NCBI RefSeq assembly: GCF_022376445.1
Contig: NW_025955733.1
Location: 1-12,340 of the forward strand
Length of the DNA: 12,340 bases
Source of the DNA: Fomitopsis serialis
Lineage: Eukaryota; Basidiomycota; Agaricomycetes; Polyporales; Fomitopsidaceae
Reading direction: 5' to 3'
Below the pieces are notes generated by a model, which saw only the letters and a program-made list of their open reading frames with translations, made no database searches and was not told the origin of the DNA. Shown piece after piece: positions 1 through 8,123 of the stretch (its first letter is position 1; each line of letters starts with the position of its first letter). The translations under genes were made by a program, and so were the position numbers.

Positions 1-3
1 CTA

Positions 4-50
4 TAGGGTTAAGCCGGCGCTTACTAGGGTTAAGCCGGTGCCAAGGCACC
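4..50. repeat. 14-bp direct repeat followed by a perfect palindrome
   Basis: The 14-mer tagggttaagccgg occurs at 4-17 and again at 25-38, a 21-bp period. The second copy runs into GGTGCCAAGGCACC at 37-50, a perfect 6-bp inverted repeat around AA. This block sits exactly where the transposase reading frame at 61 is broken off, so it is foreign to that gene. It could be the end of another element or a tandem satellite continuing left of the window. The repeats are seen directly; their identity is not known. Confidence 0.7.
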
Positions 51-60
51 CTGGGTCGTC

Positions 61-1488
61 TCAATTGTCCCCATAACCTAAGTCAGCCCAGACAAACTCA
101 CCCTCGTCTAAATCCAAGACCTCCACATGATTGAGCCAGAGGTCAGTCTCCTCCCATGCTGAGGCATCGTGGGTACTTCCGGTATGGCCATAGCTGAAGT
201 CGATGATACGCAGATTTGGCAGTGAGACAATCTGTGGACAGTTCATGAGACATCGAGAGTGAGACTGAGCGACGGTGTGCCATACCTGGACATTGAGAGA
301 GTAGTTGCATTTACGATCGAAGTAACTCTCGCCGTACCAGAAAGGCCATGTATAGAGCGGTATCAGGGTCCCGTCGACCATCAACCAGCCATTCCGCCAT
401 GCTCGGCATGAATGCGCTTCCACCCATCTCTTTGCCTCCTCTTTCTCCTCCTCAGTCGCTGGACGCACTGCAGATTCCATGAACTCCTTTTGCAGGATTG
501 CAGTCATCACCCGGCGCGTGGCAAGGAGGATTGTGCCCTTCGCATACCCGGACCATGCAGCAACCCTCGTCAAGCGTACTCCGTTCCCTGAATGGCCGAA
601 GCGGAAGAGTGTTGTCGCCAGTTGATCCGCAACAGGCATCTGGTCGCTGTTCGACTCATTGGAGAAGACCGGATCATGGTGAATGCGAGCGAGAAGTCGG
701 TCAAAGGTGAAGGGGGTGACTCGGAGTTCCTCGCGAAAGAGATCCGGACGCTTCTCCTTGAGCACGGTGAGTACATGAGGCATGTACGCAGGTCCATGAG
801 GATACTCATCACGGCTTTGCTCATAGCGCTTGGCATACATCGCTGCAATTGTCTCGCGGACGTGTTGGTGCAAGCCGCTCGGTGGCTCGGGTGCATCCAT
901 GTCTTCATCGGCATCTTCATGTTCGTCCTCATCCTCATTGCCTGTGTCTCATGAGCATTTCGAAGCTACCTGATTAGTCTGAGGCTCACCTGCACCCTCG
1001 TCGTCTGCATCAGCCCCCGAGCCATCTGAATCCTCTGAACCCGACTCTCCCCAGCCATCCCACCCTTCTTCCAGAGGAAGGTCGTCCACCTCAGGGTCCC
1101 AGTCGTACGGCACCACAGGAGGCATAGGCACCTCTGAGCCCTCGCTGCCATGCTCTGAGTCTGCATCAGAGCCAAAAGCCGTGGCCTCGATCTCACTGAG
1201 ATCAATGTCATTAGGTGAGTCTCCGCAGCTGGACGAGTCGGAGGCATCACTCGAAGGCGGGGAAACCACAGCGGAGTCGGTAGAGCTCTTGTCGGTGGGA
1301 CTGGTCACAGTAGAGAGAGAGCTGAGAGACGAGAGCGAAGCCGAACGCTGCCGGCGATGCTATTGTGGTCGAGCTACTACGAGCCGGTCGCGCGAACGCA
1401 GTAGACGAGTATGTCGCTGCTTGTGGAAGTTCTTGTATGCTTTGAGGAGGTTTTCTGCACGTCGACGACGTGGAGTGCGGCGGGCCAT
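61..1488 (-). pseudogene. PIF/Harbinger-like DDE transposase, interrupted and 3'-truncated
   Basis: This is a transposase-like nuclease (DDE_Tnp_4 type) of the kind common in basidiomycete genomes. The start at 1488 opens an Arg-rich N-terminus (MARRTPRRRRAENLLKAYKN). An in-frame TAG at 1362-1360 follows after 42 codons. The same frame then continues through a Ser/Asp/Glu-rich linker. An intron at 989-942 (48 nt, gtgagc...acacag, branch-like gactaat) removes a TGA. A helical region follows, then the catalytic part. The first Asp is in VDGTLIPLY (codon 375-373). NYSLNVQ is split by a 54-nt intron (285-232) and rejoins IVSLPNLRIIDF. The second Asp is in GSTHDASAW (codon 168-166). The frame ends in WADLGYGDN at 63-61, before the region where the third acidic residue of the triad is expected. 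The roughly 440 visible codons therefore lack the C-terminal part. The TAG probably arose from CAG by one transition. Family assignment is strong from motifs; loss of function is inferred from the stop plus the truncation. Confidence 0.88.
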
Positions 1489-1590
1489 GGTAGGACAGAT
1501 AGAAAAAAATCAAATTTCGTAGTGACTGTCTACGGAGACTACTGGTTACAACAACAGCAGAGAATCGCCATGACTTGAGACGGCGGTGGT

Positions 1591-1715
1591 GGGGAGGTCA
1601 GAGTAAAACCGGATTTTCGTACGATTCCTTGGTTTTCTTGGCACACAGAAACACCTCAGCATCGCCCTGGGATCGCGGCGTGAATCGCGCCCGGAATCGC
1701 TACTCTGACCTCCCC
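1591..1715. mobile_element. MITE-like unit with perfect 15-bp terminal inverted repeats
   Basis: GGGGAGGTCAGAGTA at 1591-1605 is the exact reverse complement of TACTCTGACCTCCCC at 1701-1715, enclosing 95 bp with no gene. A perfect 15/15 match this close together is unlikely by chance. The unit lies about 100 bp upstream of the transposase start, so it could be a non-autonomous relative or the terminal/subterminal repeat of the Harbinger element itself. The immediate flanks (ggt on the left, tat on the right) do not show the 3-bp TTA/TAA target duplication expected for Harbinger. The element class is therefore open. Confidence 0.5.
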
Positions 1716-2520
1716 TATTACTGAGATATGCGCGCCCATGTTCGTCAGTGAGTGTCAGTGCGTCGGCGAATGCCCGAAGTACTGATGCCGACTCTCGACA
1801 GGTCTTCTGTGGTACACGTACGCGGTGAGTACACGCGCCGCAGGCGCGTCCACCACACCGTTCCCATCTCTGCACCACGGCACGCCCCACCAGACGAACG
1901 ACGTCGGGACTGGTCGCCGTCTGGCGGTCTCGCGGTCGCTCCGCGCTTCCCAGGCAGCCATGCGTGCGCGTACACGACGGTCTGTGGCTCGGAAGGTATG
2001 TTTCCTGTCCAGAGTTCGTTCCTAGCGGTAATGCTTACCTGCATCCGCAGCTCAACGTTTCGCGTCCGAACGACTACGTCGTTCTATCCCCGCGTGCGTC
2101 CCGTGGTCCGCACGGACAAGCACACCTTGCATCCGGGCAGCTTCAAAATGTACCTCCTCGCCTCCATCTGTGAACCTCTTCTCGTCCACTACTGACCTCA
2201 CCGCGGTCACTCCTCATCCCGCCGAGTTTATCTCCCCATCGTCTCCCCCGATCTTGTGCAGCCGTCCGATACGAACGACGGTACGAGAGACCGCTGTCCG
2301 AAACACTCCATCCGGTTTGCTCCAGACTCGACGGCCGCCGCCCTCGACCCACGCCGGCTTCCAGTGTGGTTCTCTCGTCTTCCGGACTCCCGCGGTTTGC
2401 TGGACAACCCGGCTCGCGTCCCCGACCGACGAAGACCGTCCGGCGAGCAGGGTGGGCGAGAGGGCGGGTGCTTAGGTGGATGGTGATTGGCTCGGGCTGG
2501 ATGTCCCGCATGCTACTGCC
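1716..2520. other. GC-rich stretch with no recognisable gene
   Basis: Several overlapping open frames of 60-150 codons exist on both strands, as expected from GC-rich DNA with few stops. None shows a known motif or a steady third-position GC preference in one frame. Isolated splice-like signals occur, for example a minus-strand donor (gtaagc) near 2038. No promoter, repeat or RNA gene could be supported. Confidence 0.5.
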
Positions 2521-2572
2521 AGGTAAGTATCGTTGCCCAATAGAAGACGGCGCTGCTCACCTTGCAACTCTG

Positions 2573-2860
2573 CTCGTCTGCCGCGTTGCTATCTAGGCTC
2601 AACACTTGCAGAGCGCGTATGGAGTGTCGCGGACGTCGTGGGAGGTGAGTCGTGGTGCGACTATGAACTGGGCGTCTCTGACGAGCACTCGTCTGCCGCG
2701 TTATCAACTGGTAAGAATGGTCAGGATTCGCGGGCGTGATCAATTCTGCTTACCTCGGCATGTCGTGCTCGCCGTCCGGGGTGCAGGCTTTGTCGAAGAG
2801 CCGGTGAGTGTTTTGCTCGCAAGTGTTCTTCACGGGCGACCCCGCTCATCTGCCGCATTT
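2573..2860. repeat. Motif repeated three times (ctcgtctgccgcgtt-type), beside splice-like signals
   Basis: The plus-strand motif ctcgtctgccgcgtt is at 2573-2587 and 2688-2702. A close variant, ctcatctgccgcatt, is at 2845-2859. Spacings are about 115 and 157 bp. On the minus strand each copy can be read as a peptide with the core NAADE (aac gcg gca gac gag or aat gcg gca gat gag). Each is preceded within 10-15 nt by an acceptor-like CAG or TAG. The arrangement could be repeated mini-exons of a minus-strand gene or three degenerate copies of a short repeat. No protein family is recognised. Confidence 0.4.
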
Positions 2861-2890
2861 CTGTCCAGACAGGCCATATGGGCTGGGAGG

Positions 2891-3255
2891 GGGGCGAGGT
2901 GAGGGCGCCGAGGTCGTCGCTGGCGATGCGGTAGAGGATCATGGAGCCGCAGCGGGAGTCTGCGGCGAGCGTGGGCGTCCTCGGAGGCGACGTGCTGGAT
3001 GGCAGCGAGGGTATTGGCGCGGGAGGACTTGCGGGCGGGCCGCACGCGGGGTGGCGGGGCCGGAGTGGAAGTTGGGGCTGAGCGGGGCCAGACGAAGGTA
3101 GGGGTGAGGGAGAGCGGGCGGGAGATGGCGATCCGGATGTGCTCTCGTCGGAGAGGTGCCGGGCGTGCGAGCCGGGGGCGGCAGTGGGCGGCGGGAACGG
3201 GGACGACGAACAGGAGGCACGAGGACGTCCTGGACGGTGTCGAGCTCGTCGACGG
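2891..3255 (-). pseudogene. Unrecognised coding remnant that switches reading frame repeatedly
   Basis: No family is recognised. Four consecutive minus-strand patches show an extreme C/G third-base bias, each in a different frame from its neighbour. They are VDELDTVQDVLV (about 3255-3217), HARHLSDES (about 3167-3141), a long patch containing HIRIAISRPLSLTPTFVWP and ANTLAAIQHVASEDA (about 3141-2965), and DSRCGSMILYRIASDDLGAL (about 2960-2895). At least three frame changes are needed to join them. Such patchwork is expected of a real basidiomycete exon that has collected single-base indels, by decay or by sequencing error, and not of random GC-rich DNA. No start codon or splice sites could be fixed. 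Confidence 0.4.
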
Positions 3256-3480
3256 GGGCGGTCCCCTCGCTGCTGGGAAGCAGTGCATCTGCGAGCGATC
3301 GTCAGTGGGCGCGTGAGCTCAATTAAGGAAACCTGGCGCACATCTGAGTGGCGGGAGTCATCACTGGTGTCGTCGGAGGGCCCGGAGGAGGATATCGCGG
3401 GCGGTGGCTGTGGCGACGAGCACGACGGTGAAGAGAGAGACGAGCAGCGAGCAGGGCCTTGCCCTTTGGCTTAGGAGAGG

Positions 3481-3985
3481 GAGTCTCGCTCGCTCTTCCG
3501 TCCGTCCGCTCACTCGCCAGCCAACGATCTCGTCCTGCTGTCCTGTTGTCTGCTCGCCGCGTAACCCGCTCACCCCAGGACTGTTCGTTCCCCAATCCTC
3601 TCACTCTCTCACCTTCCCATCCACCAGTCCTCTGACCTGCTCGTCCACCCGTCCATTGACTTGCTTCCTCTGTTGTTCTTCCGTCCGTCCGCCTGTCCGC
3701 CCTGTCACTAGCTATTCCGCCGACCCGCTCACCTGCCTGACTTCTTGCACTCTGGTCAGCCCGTCACCTCGCTCGCACGTCCGCTTGCCGCCTCGTGCTC
3801 CCGCCATCTCAGGTGCCTGTCATCTCGTCCTCTTCTCTGCTCGACCGCACGTCCTCTCGCCGTCTCGCCTGCACGACCTCTTGCGATCCCGTCCCCCGTC
3901 TTCTCGACCACCCGTCTGCTTGCACGGACGCCATCTTGCCCGCCCGTTCTCTTATGCACTCGCTCGCCCGTCTTGTTGCCATGTC
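3481..3985. repeat. C/T-rich low-complexity tract
   Basis: About 500 bp in which the plus strand is roughly three quarters C+T. It is built from loosely repeated words such as cgtccgtccgctc, cccgtctgcttgc and ctcgcccgtcttg, without a fixed period. Long open frames cross it on both strands, but their translations only mirror the repeat (for example recurring SVRPLT-like runs), so I do not call them genes. The purine/pyrimidine asymmetry flips against the G-rich stretch just upstream (2880-3250). Confidence 0.6.
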
Positions 3986-4274
3986 GTCCGCTCGGATGCT
4001 CGCGAGCTCATGGTCTGTCGTCTCCTTTCGTGTTTGCATGCTGGGTGTGCAGGGTAGCGGGGGGCCGTAGGACGTGAACAGACCACCCAGCTCTTACGCA
4101 GGGTTGTCATGCGTACGTACTTCATGCTCAGCACGCATTCGGTGTGTCCGAGAGGAATAGAGGGCGGGGCAATGAAGCAGGAGGGCGGTGGTAAGTCGGG
4201 AAGGTAGTGAGGTGTCGGAAAGGGCCATAGGACACAAATAGGACACGAGCAGACAACCCCACGGGACGCATTGC

Positions 4275-4682
4275 GTGCATCTGAGAGACGGTAGAACTGC
4301 GGGGGTGGGCTGGGATGGCGGTAGGGGAGCTGGGGCGGGTGACACACCTACTCGTGTCCTCTCTCGGCCGTTTGAGCCCCTTGTTTCCTTTTCTCTACCG
4401 TCGACTGCAGGACGCGCTGTCGTATTGTCCATGTCGCCGGTGGCCTTGGAACGCCCCGGGATCGTGGGCAGGGGCTGCGGTGATGTCCTAGGTGTATCGT
4501 CTGCGCAGACAGAGAAAAGACACGCACCCGAGTTTCGAGCTGTTGACACGTTTTGGGAAGAGCCGTTAGGGCTTGATGGCACGATGGGAGAAGAGTTTGA
4601 TATGTACGAGCCGCAGCAGCGACGGGCGGAGAAAGCGCAGGCGTTCAGACAGGTTGTGATTCGAGTTGGATTCGAGCGATAA
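4275..4682 (+). CDS. Possible hypothetical protein, 135 codons
   Basis: No family is recognised. The last 55 or so codons look protein-like: acidic and mixed-charge, with TFWEEPLGLDGTMGEEFDMY followed by EPQQRRAEKAQAFRQVV and a TAA at 4680-4682. The upstream half is Gly/Arg-rich and less convincing, so a start at an internal ATG near 4431 is equally possible. The third-base composition is mixed, unlike the strongly C/G-biased transporter exons to the right. A 213-codon frame overlaps it on the opposite strand. It may be a terminal exon, a remnant or a chance frame. Confidence 0.2.
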   Translation: MHLRDGRTAGVGWDGGRGAGAGDTPTRVLSRPFEPLVSFSLPSTAGRAVVLSMSPVALERPGIVGRGCGDVLGVSSAQTEKRHAPEFRAVDTFWEEPLGLDGTMGEEFDMYEPQQRRAEKAQAFRQVVIRVGFER

Positions 4683-4689
4683 AACTTAT

Positions 4690-5036
4690 GCTCACCTACA
4701 GAGCCCCCACCACCAACTACGCGCACACAGGACATTCAATTCCCTCCATGACGCCTGTCTAGCATGCGTGGGAGCACGAAATGCTCATGGCCAAGCTCGA
4801 CTGAGACGGCGTATTCCTCTTGGGTCTATAGGGAGGTGGTGACGAATGTGGCTGCGAGTCGATGCATGCCGAGCGAGTGAAGGATCGATCAATGGGAGTC
4901 AACGGTTGGGATGGGCGAGAGAGAGCGCGAACACCGGAACGAGGGTCATGAGCAGTCGAAAGCAGCGTTGAGGAGAGGACCGCGGGAGACGATCGCACAG
5001 GCGCCCAAACCAGGTCTCTACAGTCTAAGTACTTAC
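4690..5036. other. No recognisable gene
   Basis: Open frames on both strands are short and without motifs. The only notable signal is a canonical minus-strand donor, gtaagt, with its first base at 5036, which borders the coding-like patch immediately to its right. Confidence 0.4.
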
Positions 5037-5150
5037 TGGCGCCTTGCATATTGCTTCAAGTCGTGGATTTGGTGCATGTGTAGTAGGTTCTCGCAGCTTC
5101 CGTGTTTGCTCAATTCTAGTAACTTAGCTTGTTCGCGCGTCGCTCTACAT
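5037..5150 (-). pseudogene. Short coding-like patch ending at a splice donor
   Basis: The minus strand reads REQAKLLELSKHGSCENLL and then HMHQIHDLKQYARR, a helical, mixed-charge peptide. It stops exactly at a canonical donor (gcgcca|gtaagtac, donor base 5036). This is what an internal exon looks like, but no upstream acceptor, start or downstream exon could be joined with confidence, and I do not recognise the family. It may be a remnant of a larger minus-strand gene that has decayed. Confidence 0.25.
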
Positions 5151-5162
5151 AGCAAAGTGTAA

Positions 5163-5188
5163 GGCGGCCTGAAGCTTGTCAGACCGCC
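5163..5188. repeat. Short inverted repeat (hairpin)
   Basis: ggcggcctga at 5163-5172 pairs with tcagaccgcc at 5179-5188, 9 of 10 positions, across a 6-nt loop. It lies just outside the coding-like patch on its 5' side. No function can be assigned. Confidence 0.4.
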
Positions 5189-5189
5189 A

Positions 5190-6790
5190 CGAGAACATTG
5201 CGAATGACAACGATGCGAGAGCATATATCAACACAGCGACTGTGTACAGACACATCCTTGCGGTGATACTCCTACATATCCGGCCAGTCATCGGGGTCTA
5301 CGACGAATATGCCCACATAAATATAACAGCCTATTGACTCGAAACTGAATACTCACGACTGAGGAGATGTAGCATCTCAAGCAACCACAATGGGTAGTTT
5401 GACAGGGATTCGCGCAGTCGCATCTTAATTCAATGTACACATTGCAATGCATTAGCATTAGATGAGACTCAGTGCAGAAATGACTCACTTCGCGTTTCCA
5501 GGCACGCCGCAACTGCTGGGAGTACGGGTGGAACCGAGGGGACGTCGTCGTAAATGTCAACTGTGCTTTCGGCATACTAAGCGGACTATGCAATGGGTGT
5601 TGTCGTGTTGCAGGTTCTGCGAATGTCGAACTCCTGCTCTTGTACTCACGCAGCTATAGCACAGTGTCGTAAGCTCAGGCACGTCTTCTAGGGCTCAGCA
5701 AGACAGCAATGAGGTTGTACTTCGTTGGTTCTCAGCGCCGTGATCGATGTTCGTGTCTGCGTGGATGATTACATGTATCCGTGCTGCACGTAAAATTTTT
5801 AAACTGGTTCCTTGCTTAGCGGGCGCGATCGCGAGCGAGCGAGAACGCCGCAGGCTTCTCCGGTAACGCATGCCTGAGTTCGATGCAACGGAGTTCGTCA
5901 ATATGGGCAAGCCGCGGGACAAGTGGTACGGATTTACCTGTAGCATGCAGGTGGCGCCCGCGGATCGACTGGAGTAACGAGAGATTTGTCAGTGTAATTC
6001 GGGCACAGAAGACATGAGCCACAAGAATGACTGACCTTAACTGTAGGTGGTTCGAGGGAAGGTTGCACCATACGTATATACCTGTCATGTATGATGTAAA
6101 GGTAGACACTAGATCTTCTCGGCTTACCACTGTGGTTGTCAATGAGGCTCTGCCTCCACCACGTGCTCGCCTGGGGTGCTGGCATGCCTACCATGAGGCA
6201 AGTCATTTTAGGAGCTTCGGATACTGCACTCACTACCCGCGAGATGTATCGTTCGCGCAAGCACGCCCAACTGCAACCGCAGGCTCTCGCTACGAGGGCG
6301 CAGACAAGTGGCCTAGCATTAGAAGAACGTGAGTCTGCCTCTCGCTGTCACAGAACCAATTGAATCACATACCGTACGCGCAATGCTATTGTACAACCAC
6401 AATTTGGATCAGGATCCCCAACCGAATCGAATCGCGCATCAGTGCAAAGAAGGCTCGACGCTCCAAGGAATTGCATTGACAAGTTGCGGCGTCTTGGGGC
6501 GGCCTGCGAACACGTCAACGCGAACGCGTTTTTCAGTGCCGCGTCGAGATGCGGGGACTTGCCAGAAGACCTGTGAATGACAGCCCCGAAGTCAGCGGCG
6601 GTCGTTTGTACACGAGAAGGCAGTGGTTAAAGCGGCGGAACAAGGAGAACTGCGGCAACAGGACAGCAACGTGTACCACCCCTTCTCTAGTGTCGCCTGA
6701 CGTAGAGACCGGCGAGACAGGAATGCCCTATTGTTACGTACCTCTGTCCGTGGAGCATTTCTGCTCGGCCTTTTGACTCATTACGTGTTC
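5190..6790. other. Gene-poor stretch with scattered minus-strand splice-donor sequences
   Basis: No protein family, tRNA or rRNA is recognisable on either strand, and the longest open frames are about 108 codons. On the minus strand several consensus donors occur: gtgagt near 5357, 5489 and 5655, gtaaat near 5938, gtaagc near 6126 and gtacgt near 6741. Some have plausible coding text just upstream, such as SPRFHPYSQQLRRAWKRE before the donor near 5489. They could not be assembled into one frame. The stretch may hold a decayed minus-strand gene or non-coding RNA exons. Confidence 0.35.
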
Positions 6791-6792
6791 AT

Positions 6793-7091
6793 CTCTTTCC
6801 TCTCGCGTATCCTCGCCTTCTCCTCGCCCTCCGAGGCTGTCGGTGGTTGTTGCTTCATGGCAGACCTGTCAATCAAGTCCATGCTCTCGCTGTCGATGCA
6901 AGTACGAGAGTGAAGGAGTAGACCGTGAGACGGAAGACGAGGTTGCGGACGAGCAGCCCGGAGCCGAGGCCGCTGACCCTGAAGCCACGCAGAGGTGGCA
7001 GGAACGTGAGCGGGCGTGACTGACACAGAGGCGATGGAGTTGACTTGCGGCGCGTCATCGCAATTGACGGGTGGCCGACAGCATCAGCCAC
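6793..7091 (-). pseudogene. Unrecognised coding remnant downstream of LSM6-like copy A
   Basis: The minus strand from 7091 reads ADAVGHPSIAMTRRKSTP and, further on, GFRVSGLGSGLLVRNLVF and LTVYSFTLVLAS. The latter is a hydrophobic run with strong C/G third-base bias. A separate frame nearer 6800-6850 reads EGEEKARIRERKEMNT before a stop. An intron may separate the two, but I could not find a junction that keeps frame. The beginning (VADAVGHP) is shared with the corresponding position beside copy B (about 7920-7905), so the 5' end of this unit belongs to the duplicated segment. The family is not recognised. Confidence 0.3.
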
Positions 7092-7316
7092 TCGGGTTTG
7101 ATGGAGAATCTATCCATTCGATTCGGTACTTCACTCGAGGTCGGACGGTTTATCATCAAGGAATGAGAGGAGGTTAAGGCTGCACGGATACATTGTCGGC
7201 ATACAGAGTAGCAACCGCAAAGTATGTCGCCATTGTTCCGTCCCGCTCAGATGCAGCGAGCGGCAGGGATATGTGCTTACGTGTAGCTCCTGAGTCAGAA
7301 CACTTCAGCGAGCGCA

Positions 7317-7641
7317 TCACAATAGCTGAGCGATGAATACGTAGAGGACTGGGTTATGAAACGCATATGAGCATATGGGCAGAGTACGGACAAGAACACG
7401 TACCGGTGTTCCCGCGAACGAGTGCATCGCCGTGGCGATTGGTGAGCGCGTCGCTGACGTGCTACTCGTTTGCTCACGGACGGTATTCATATACCTGTCC
7501 GAGTACGAGAGCAGGCCTGGCCGGAAGGTCAGTGGTCGCAGGGTGGTAGACGAGAGAAAGATGCGACTTACTGTAGTAGTCGACGACAAAAGCGGGGCAG
7601 ACACCGACGTGTTTCCTACGTTCGAGGAAGTCTGAAGGCGA
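7317..7641 (-). pseudogene. LSM6: LSM6-like pseudogene, copy A
   Basis: LSm6 is a subunit of the LSm1-7 and LSm2-8 rings that bind mRNA and U6 snRNA 3' ends. Exon 1 (7641 or earlier to 7572) begins with SPSDFL, as in fungal LSm6, and ends in VVDYY. Intron 1 is 7571-7517 (55 nt). Exon 2 (7516-7404) reads LLSYSDRYMNTVREQT. After a one-base loss near 7460-7472 the other frame gives HVSDALTNRHGDALVRGNT, matching the family pattern EQTEEHVNG...NRYGDAFIRGNN. Intron 2 is 7403-7349 (55 nt). Exon 3 (7348-7317) gives VLYVFIAQLL and a stop, matching VLYIS. Conserved Sm residues are lost in exon 1 (no G-V-V...N-S-G core), and a TAG lies just upstream in frame with no usable ATG. Family identity is firm because both halves match; being a pseudogene is a strong inference. 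Confidence 0.8.
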
Positions 7642-7905
7642 GGTGAGCCCAAGCTACCACTCCTGTGCATGCCACAATCTGCAATCGGTTTTCCGGTTAG
7701 CCGTCGAGTACTAGTCACCTGCAATGATGCAGCTTACCTCACCACGCCGAATATCTTCGTTGAGAGCGGTTTGCAGTGGAGAAAGCGATACGGCAGCACG
7801 TCATGACTTGGGAGGTGAACTGGACACGAGTTGGCAGACAGCGATGCGTGTGGATACAACTGCGAGCGGGGACATTTGGACAGATCGAGAGGCAGTGTTG
7901 CGGAT
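7642..7905. other. Spacer between the two LSM6-like copies
   Basis: No gene is recognised. On the minus strand there is a good intron-like stretch at about 7734-7676 (gtgag|gtaagc ... gattgcag, with a branch-like ggctaac). It could be the first intron of copy A, but the following exon meets a TAG in the LSM6 frame. Confidence 0.35.
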
Positions 7906-8123
7906 GGCCGACAGCATCAGCAACTCGGGGTTTGATGGGAAATCTGTGAATTCAATTGAATACCTCACTCGAGGTCGACTGATTCACCACACGTACAAGA
8001 TGAGAACGGTCTATGAATACGCCGTTCATATAGAGAGATGCAATTGGAAGACATACCGCCGGTGTTCCGTCCTGCTGAGATGCGGCGAACGGCAATGGTG
8101 AATGTCCGGGCGTCACTGAAGAG

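Noticed and set aside
4..33. Telomere-like TAGGGTTA words
   Set aside because: Only two copies, separated by unrelated bases, and not a tandem TTAGGG array.
949..951. TGA stop in the transposase frame
   Set aside because: It lies inside a 48-nt intron (989-942) with good donor, branch and acceptor, so it does not interrupt the protein.
3404..4057. 217-codon open frame on the plus strand
   Set aside because: It mainly translates the C/T-rich repeat tract, with recurrent Ser/Arg/Pro/Leu runs, no domain and no splice context.
4094..4735. 213-codon minus-strand frame
   Set aside because: No motif and mixed third-base usage. It competes with a slightly more protein-like plus-strand frame at 4275-4682, and neither is secure.
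6045..6062. tRNA-like ggtggttcgaggga
   Set aside because: The T-arm stem does not pair, and no matching acceptor, D or anticodon arms surround it.
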